8,960 nt of DNA from an uncultured Collinsella sp. (lineage in GTDB: Bacteria > Actinomycetota > Coriobacteriia > Coriobacteriales > Coriobacteriaceae). Positions 4,539 to 8,960 of this stretch are shown in pieces. A program made the position numbers and the translations under genes. The stretch spans positions 1-8,960 of the forward strand of contig CALLFD010000314.1 of the NCBI GenBank assembly GCA_937997605.1, written 5' to 3'. Positions within the stretch are counted from its first letter, which is position 1; each line of letters begins with the position of its first letter. The notes under the pieces are model-generated. The model was not told the DNA's origin. It made no database searches and saw only the letters and a list, made by a program, of their open reading frames with translations.

Positions 4539-7500
4539 CTCGGATCCGCCCTTCTTACCGCCCTGGGCCTTATTGCCCGTCTGTCCGCCGGCGTTCGAAC
4601 CGCCGCCAGACGTCTGACCACCGTTACCGGAGCCCTGGCTGCCGGAACCTCCGGTGTTGCCCGAGCCACCCTGGTTACCCGAACCGCCCTGATTGCCGGA
4701 ATCGGCATCCTTGAGACCTTCGATTGCCAGCTTGAGCTGGTCATAGGCCGCCTGAAGCTGGGTGTCAGAAGCACTCTCATCACCCAAGACGTCCTCGGCG
4801 TAGGCAATGGCGTCCATCAGGGCCTTGACGGACTCGGCCGTCTTGCCCTTGGTGTCAGATTCCTTCGCCCGCTTGACCAGGGCCTTGAGCTGTTTCTTGG
4901 TCGGGTTCTCGACCGGGGTCACCGGAGTCTTCTCAAGCGCGTCGCGAGCACTCTCGAGTGCCTTGAGTGCCTGGTCGACCTCGTCCAGCGTGGCGTTCTC
5001 GTCGCTCAGGATGGCGCGGGCGCTCGCCAAGGCGTTCTGGAACGCGGTCCAGGAAGCCTCGGTGTAGTCGCTGGCCTTAAGGTCGCCGGCTGCAATCTCG
5101 GCATCGACCTTTTCAATCGCAGCGGTGAGGTCGTCCTTCGCCACCGGGTCGGGAACAGCCGTGCCGTAGAACTTGAGCTCCGATAGGCTGCAATACGTAT
5201 CGACGCTGTCACCGCCGGCATGGAGCACCTTAACGGTTACGTAGCGGCCGCGCATTGAACTGAAGCTCATCTGCTTCCAGTCGCCGCGGTCGCTGAGCAC
5301 ACGGCCGTCGTTGTCGAAGGTAAACGTACCCATCGATACGGCGGAGCCGTTCTCATACCCGTCGGCGGTGTCGGACACGAGCACCTCAGCCTCAAAGATA
5401 TCGCCGTTGGTACCAACGTTCTGACGCGGCAGGAACGTTACGTCGGTGAGGTCGTAATCGCGACCGAGGTCGACAGTCAGATGCTGGGGCATGCCCGTCG
5501 GGTTGGCCCAGTCGCTGTGCCAAATCGTCTGCTCGTCGCCGTCGAGGGCGTGGGAGGCGTCACCGTTGTCGTAGTCGGCTTCGCTTGAGAATTCAGTCAC
5601 CTTGACATTCTCGCGATTCTCGGGCGTGTTGATGAGGTTCTTCTCATCCACGGGGCGCATCTTGAGGCCGCCGATCGCCTTCTCGATCTTAGCCGTGGCG
5701 TCCGCCACGTCTTTCTTGCTGTAGCTGCCCTGGCCGCTGTCGAGGAGCTTTTGCGCCGCCTCGACCGCAGACGCGAGCGCTGCATAGGAATCCTTGGTGT
5801 AGACGGACTCGCTGTAACCTTCGGCCTTGGTGAGTGCGCCCATAAGCGCGGACGTGTCAACACCGGCCTTGACTTCGACCTCATAAGACGCGGTCTTGGT
5901 GGGATCGAGCACCGAAGCCACGGTGATCTTGGCCTTGCCGGCCTTGTTGGCGCGCAGGTAGTAGTTGACGCTGTCGCCGGCCTGGACGGCGGAAACGCTC
6001 ACCACAGAGGGGTCGGAGCTCTCGACCGTCACGTAAGGATAGCCAGCGCTCTCGGGCGTGGCCTTGGCGTCGACAAGCGTCATGTCGCCCTCGAAGAGCG
6101 CGGTCTGGTTCTCGCCCAGCTCGACGCCCCCGATAGCCTCGACGCCCTGCGTGTAGTTAAAGTTAATCTCGCGCAGAGTGAGCATCTGGTCACCCGATGC
6201 CTCAAGCGGCGTTACCTCAACCTTGGTCGCCTTCTTGCCCTTATTCTCAGCTGAGAGGCCAAAGGCATAGCGGGCCTGATAGGAATCGAAGCGTCCGCCC
6301 GAGAACTCCTGGATCGAGCCGTCCTCAAACGTCACGACGGCCTTGATCTTCTGCACGGTGCCGTTGCCGCCGTTGCGGTTAACGACCTCGACGCTATCGA
6401 GTTTCGACGGCGTCTTGAAGGCGAACGTCATCGTGGCGGGCAGCTTGACGTAGGTCGGCATCTTGCCGTCGATCCAGTTGGGCTCATAGTTCCACAGGAA
6501 CTCGAAGTCGTTGCCGCCCTCATTGTTGTCGAACAGTCCGTCATAGCTCTTCTGCTGGATGAACTTCTCGACGTTGGTGCCGTCGTCGGTGGGGAGCTCG
6601 TCGTTGGTCATCGTGATGCCAAAGGCGTCGCGGCCGTACTCGGACTTGGTGGGCTGCGGGACATCGGGCATCGTCACCGTGCCATCGCTCGCAAACTCAA
6701 GTGCATCGCATGCCGGGCCGATGAGCCACGATGTCGAAGGCAGTTCGACCTTGCCGGCGGTCTTGGCCTTGAGCTTGAAACTCGCCACCGCGCCGGTGCC
6801 GTTGTAGAGCTTGCCATCGCCACGGTTGGCGAAGGCCAGGTTGATAGTCTGCGTGCCGTCCGTGAACTGTACCTTCTCGCGCGACAGGTTCTCCATGCCG
6901 GCGGTCGAGCCGTCCTGCGAGATGCTCTCGGAGACAAACTCGAACTGATCGCTCTTGAAGTTGACGAGTGCACCCAGGGCGTTGACGTTCTTGGCGTCGG
7001 CTGCATAAACGTCGACAGTGATCTCGTCGCCGGCCTCAACTTCGGTCTTGCTGGGGATCACCGCGAGCGTGCCGGCGACCTTGCCCTTTTGTTTGGTGCC
7101 GCCGTCGAGCCCCGCCATGGTGAACGAGTAATCGTAAGCGTCATAGACCCCGTTGCCGTTGAGGTCGGCAAAGTGGTCGCGGATCTGCGAGATGAACGTC
7201 GAGGCTTCGGGTTCGCGGTTCTCGAGACCCAGGTAGTTCTTCATGTTGGAGTAGTCGCCGTCGGAAATCATTGCCTTGTTGAGGTTGGATCCCACAGCAA
7301 AGCCGTCGGTGCCGTCGGTCTTGTAGATGGCGATCTCGGTGGCGGAGAAGAAGTTGCCGACCGAGGCGAGCGGCGTCATGCGCACGTAGCGCGCGGCCAC
7401 CGTGCCCTCGAATGCCACTGTCTTGCAGGTGGCGGAACGCGCCCAATCGACCTCCTGGCTCGTCCAGTGGACACCGTCGAGGCTCGTCTCGATGCGCATC

Positions 7501-8960
7501 TTGGTCACCGTGCCGTTGCCGGCATCGTCGCGCGGGTAGTACTCGAGCTTGTCGAGCTTGTACGCGCGTCCGTAATCGACGGTGAGCGCCTTGCCCAGGT
7601 CGTTGCCGCCGGAGTGGAAGCCACCGTCGCCCGACTGGAACTCATGATCGAAGGCAAGGTCGGCCGAATGGCTGCCGTAGAGCGAACCCTCCCAGGTGAT
7701 CTTCTCGGCCTCGGGGACGTTGCGCCATGGATCGAGCGCGGAGTTCGCCTCCAGCACGCCGCTCCAGGCGGAGTAGCCATCGGCGTTGCGCGAGCGAATC
7801 TGGTAGGTGTGCTTGCTGTTGTAGGCGAGATCGGTGTGGGTGAACTCGGCCATATCTCCCACGGCAAACACGGTGCCGTCGACCTTCAGGTCATACCCGG
7901 TCGCACCATCCACCTTATCCCAGGTGAGCTTGATGCTCGTGGGGGTCGTGGCGTCCTCGGGGGCGGCGAGGTTCGCGGGCGCGGAGAGTTTCTCGTTCAA
8001 GCGGTCGACCGCCATCGTGGCGTCAGCGTTCGCAAAGCCGCCGAGTTCGAGCGTCTGCTCGGCCGCGGCGACGTCGGTCTTTGCGAACTTGACATAGACC
8101 TTGGGGTTCGTGGTGATCTTTATTTCGTTGAAGCTCTCGCCCTTCTCCGCCTCGCTGTTATCTGCATCGCTGCCGTAGCGGTTGAGGTTGGGGGTCTCGT
8201 TGTAGAAGTAGACCGCCTGGCCGGCCTCGGGGGTCGCGGCGTCAAAGGCCTCCTGCGAGTCGACCTCGGTCACGTTGAGCGCGGAGCCGCCGTTCTTGGC
8301 GACGACGCTCGTGGGCTTGGCGGACACGTTGGCCACAAAGGTCGTCGTGCGATTTGAGTCGTAGCCGCTATAGCCACCCTGCGAAGCCTCGGCGGTAAAC
8401 GTGGCGGTGCCGCCCGCGGCCTGGGAGCGATAGACGGTGCTCACATGCTCGCCGTAGGATATGTTGTCGATCGTGCCGTAGGAGTCATCCTTGGTCGTGT
8501 TGTTCTCGATGGAGGAACCGTCGTCCTCATACTGCGTGAAGCTGCCTTCACCCTCGGTCGCATAGAACTCGACGATACGCTGGGAGCGATCGGTGCCCTT
8601 GGTGTTGGAGGCGCTCACGGCCTCGGGGTTGTTGTTCTCGGCATACATCGGCACGATGCTGTTGGCCTTCACAAAGAGTGGCAGCTTCCAGAGCGGTGCC
8701 TCGTAGTTGTTGAGGACCTGGCCGCCGCGGTACTGCTTGCCCGAGAAGTAGTCGATCCAGATAGTGGGGCTATCGTCGGTACCGTAGTTGGGCAGGTAGA
8801 TGCCGTTGCGCACGTCGTTGCCGGCATCGTCGGCCTGGGTGTCCTGATACACCGGGGCCACCAGGAAGTTCTCACCGAACATGTACTGGTACTGCGTCGA
8901 GGTGCTCGCGGCATAGGTGGAGTTGTCGGAGAGCAGCATGGCGCGGATCATGGGCAGGCC
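4431..8960 (-). CDS. Wall-anchored multimodular GH31 glycoside hydrolase (5' partial)
   Basis: The frame is open from the window edge, so the true start and most of the catalytic barrel are outside; 1509 codons are visible (residue 1 = codon at 8960). Order of modules: end of the GH31 barrel (1-about 40; GLPMIRAM, YMFGENFLVAPVYQ), GH31 beta-sandwich domains including a DUF5110-like part (about 45-325; IWIDYFSGKQY, LPLFVKANSIVPM), FN3 (326-408), discoidin/CBM32-like (409-550), dockerin-like (551-621), cohesin (628-768), a second, divergent discoidin-like domain (773-939), Big2 (940-1032), FIVAR (1034-1100), a third CBM32-like domain (1110-1267), two more FIVAR (1271-1348, 1353-1419), a Gly-rich linker, IPNTG and a membrane helix with RRRNKA tail. 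GH31 enzymes are retaining alpha-glycosidases (alpha-glucosidase, alpha-xylosidase, alpha-N-acetylgalactosaminidase). The modular tail resembles mucin-degrading surface enzymes, so a host-glycan substrate is likely but not proven. The catalytic aspartates are not visible. Confidence 0.9.
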   Translation of the reverse strand, partial: GLPMIRAMLLSDNSTYAASTSTQYQYMFGENFLVAPVYQDTQADDAGNDVRNGIYLPNYGTDDSPTIWIDYFSGKQYRGGQVLNNYEAPLWKLPLFVKANSIVPMYAENNNPEAVSASNTKGTDRSQRIVEFYATEGEGSFTQYEDDGSSIENNTTKDDSYGTIDNISYGEHVSTVYRSQAAGGTATFTAEASQGGYSGYDSNRTTTFVANVSAKPTSVVAKNGGSALNVTEVDSQEAFDAATPEAGQAVYFYNETPNLNRYGSDADNSEAEKGESFNEIKITTNPKVYVKFAKTDVAAAEQTLELGGFANADATMAVDRLNEKLSAPANLAAPEDATTPTSIKLTWDKVDGATGYDLKVDGTVFAVGDMAEFTHTDLAYNSKHTYQIRSRNADGYSAWSGVLEANSALDPWRNVPEAEKITWEGSLYGSHSADLAFDHEFQSGDGGFHSGGNDLGKALTVDYGRAYKLDKLEYYPRDDAGNGTVTKMRIETSLDGVHWTSQEVDWARSATCKTVAFEGTVAARYVRMTPLASVGNFFSATEIAIYKTDGTDGFAVGSNLNKAMISDGDYSNMKNYLGLENREPEASTFISQIRDHFADLNGNGVYDAYDYSFTMAGLDGGTKQKGKVAGTLAVIPSKTEVEAGDEITVDVYAADAKNVNALGALVNFKSDQFEFVSESISQDGSTAGMENLSREKVQFTDGTQTINLAFANRGDGKLYNGTGAVASFKLKAKTAGKVELPSTSWLIGPACDALEFASDGTVTMPDVPQPTKSEYGRDAFGITMTNDELPTDDGTNVEKFIQQKSYDGLFDNNEGGNDFEFLWNYEPNWIDGKMPTYVKLPATMTFAFKTPSKLDSVEVVNRNGGNGTVQKIKAVVTFEDGSIQEFSGGRFDSYQARYAFGLSAENKGKKATKVEVTPLEASGDQMLTLREINFNYTQGVEAIGGVELGENQTALFEGDMTLVDAKATPESAGYPYVTVESSDPSVVSVSAVQAGDSVNYYLRANKAGKAKITVASVLDPTKTASYEVEVKAGVDTSALMGALTKAEGYSESVYTKDSYAALASAVEAAQKLLDSGQGSYSKKDVADATAKIEKAIGGLKMRPVDEKNLINTPENRENVKVTEFSSEADYDNGDASHALDGDEQTIWHSDWANPTGMPQHLTVDLGRDYDLTDVTFLPRQNVGTNGDIFEAEVLVSDTADGYENGSAVSMGTFTFDNDGRVLSDRGDWKQMSFSSMRGRYVTVKVLHAGGDSVDTYCSLSELKFYGTAVPDPVAKDDLTAAIEKVDAEIAAGDLKASDYTEASWTAFQNALASARAILSDENATLDEVDQALKALESARDALEKTPVTPVENPTKKQLKALVKRAKESDTKGKTAESVKALMDAIAYAEDVLGDESASDTQLQAAYDQLKLAIEGLKDADSGNQGGSGNQGGSGNTGGSGSQGSGNGGQTSGGGSNAGGQTGNKAQGGKKGGSEIPNTGDQTVTTVAAVGGIGAIFAAIGAFFRRRNKA
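4545..4700 (-). repeat. Gly/Ser/Asn/Gln-rich spacer with tandem hexapeptides
   Basis: Encodes a low-complexity linker of about 52 residues that would span the wall and hold the enzyme away from the membrane. It contains three tandem 18-bp units (4644-4697) encoding GNQGGS, GNQGGS and GNTGGS, then looser Gly-rich sequence. Synonymous differences between the first two units show they are not a recent duplication. Repeat number may vary between strains. Confidence 0.85.
6656..7079 (-). other. Cohesin domain within the GH31 protein
   Basis: Residues about 628-768. The pattern GTLAVIPSKTEVEAGDEITVDV, ALGALVNFKSDQFEFVSES, TINLAFANRGDGKLYNGTG and AVASFKLKAKTAGKVEL follows the nine-strand cohesin fold that binds dockerins. 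It directly follows the dockerin-like module in the same chain. Confidence 0.75.
7104..7173 (-). other. Dockerin-like calcium loop within the GH31 protein
   Basis: Residues 599-618 of the visible chain read DLNGNGVYDAYDYSFTMAGL. This has Asp/Asn at loop positions 1, 3, 5, 9 and 12 and a Gly at 6, as in the F-hand loop of type I dockerins. The partner first repeat expected about 25-35 residues earlier (around GDYSNMKNYLG) keeps a helix but not the calcium ligands. So only one half looks functional. Confidence 0.6.

Noticed and set aside
7089..8357. 422-codon plus-strand open frame opposite the GH31 gene
   Set aside because: It is a mirror of GC-rich codons: Val/Gly/Arg/His-rich, without a ribosome binding site or domain pattern, while the opposite strand encodes clear modules.

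Overview
The window looks like chromosome of a high-GC, Gram-positive gut actinobacterium, most likely a Collinsella-type Coriobacteriia. This is inferred from GC-rich codon use, a sortase, an LPxTG-type wall-anchored glycosidase and the gene mix; no marker gene is present to prove it.

Layout: (1) 1-34, the first 11 codons of a minus-strand gene that leaves the window. (2) 35-319, a divergent promoter region with a good promoter on each strand. (3) 320-1549 (+), a polytopic membrane protein of the 'putative ABC transporter permease' (CmpB-type) family, closed by a bidirectional terminator at 1583-1620. (4) 1653-3604 (-), a compact operon transcribed purE -> class B sortase -> MoaE-like gene, with gaps of 35 and 3 nt. 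(5) 3691-3795, a 105-bp element with perfect 32-bp inverted arms just upstream of the purE promoter. (6) 3755-4275 (-), a type II toxin-antitoxin locus with an intact Phd/YefM-like antitoxin and a RelE/ParE-like toxin cut short, its frame ending inside the inverted-repeat element. (7) 4380-4419, a strong terminator for the next gene. (8) 4431-8960 (-), at least 1509 codons of a giant cell-surface GH31 glycosidase whose catalytic domain begins outside the window.

How it fits together: the GH31 protein carries FN3, discoidin/CBM32-like, dockerin-like, cohesin, Big2 and FIVAR modules and ends in an IPNTG sorting signal, so it should be wall-anchored and act on host or dietary glycans. The sortase 1.3 kb away belongs to the machinery class that anchors such proteins, although its own substrate is not shown by the sequence. 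The most unusual parts are the decayed toxin locus with the long inverted repeat at its break, a cohesin and a dockerin-like module in one anchored polypeptide, and a MoaE-like protein lacking one of the family's active-site lysines. No RNA gene, CRISPR array or transposase gene was seen.
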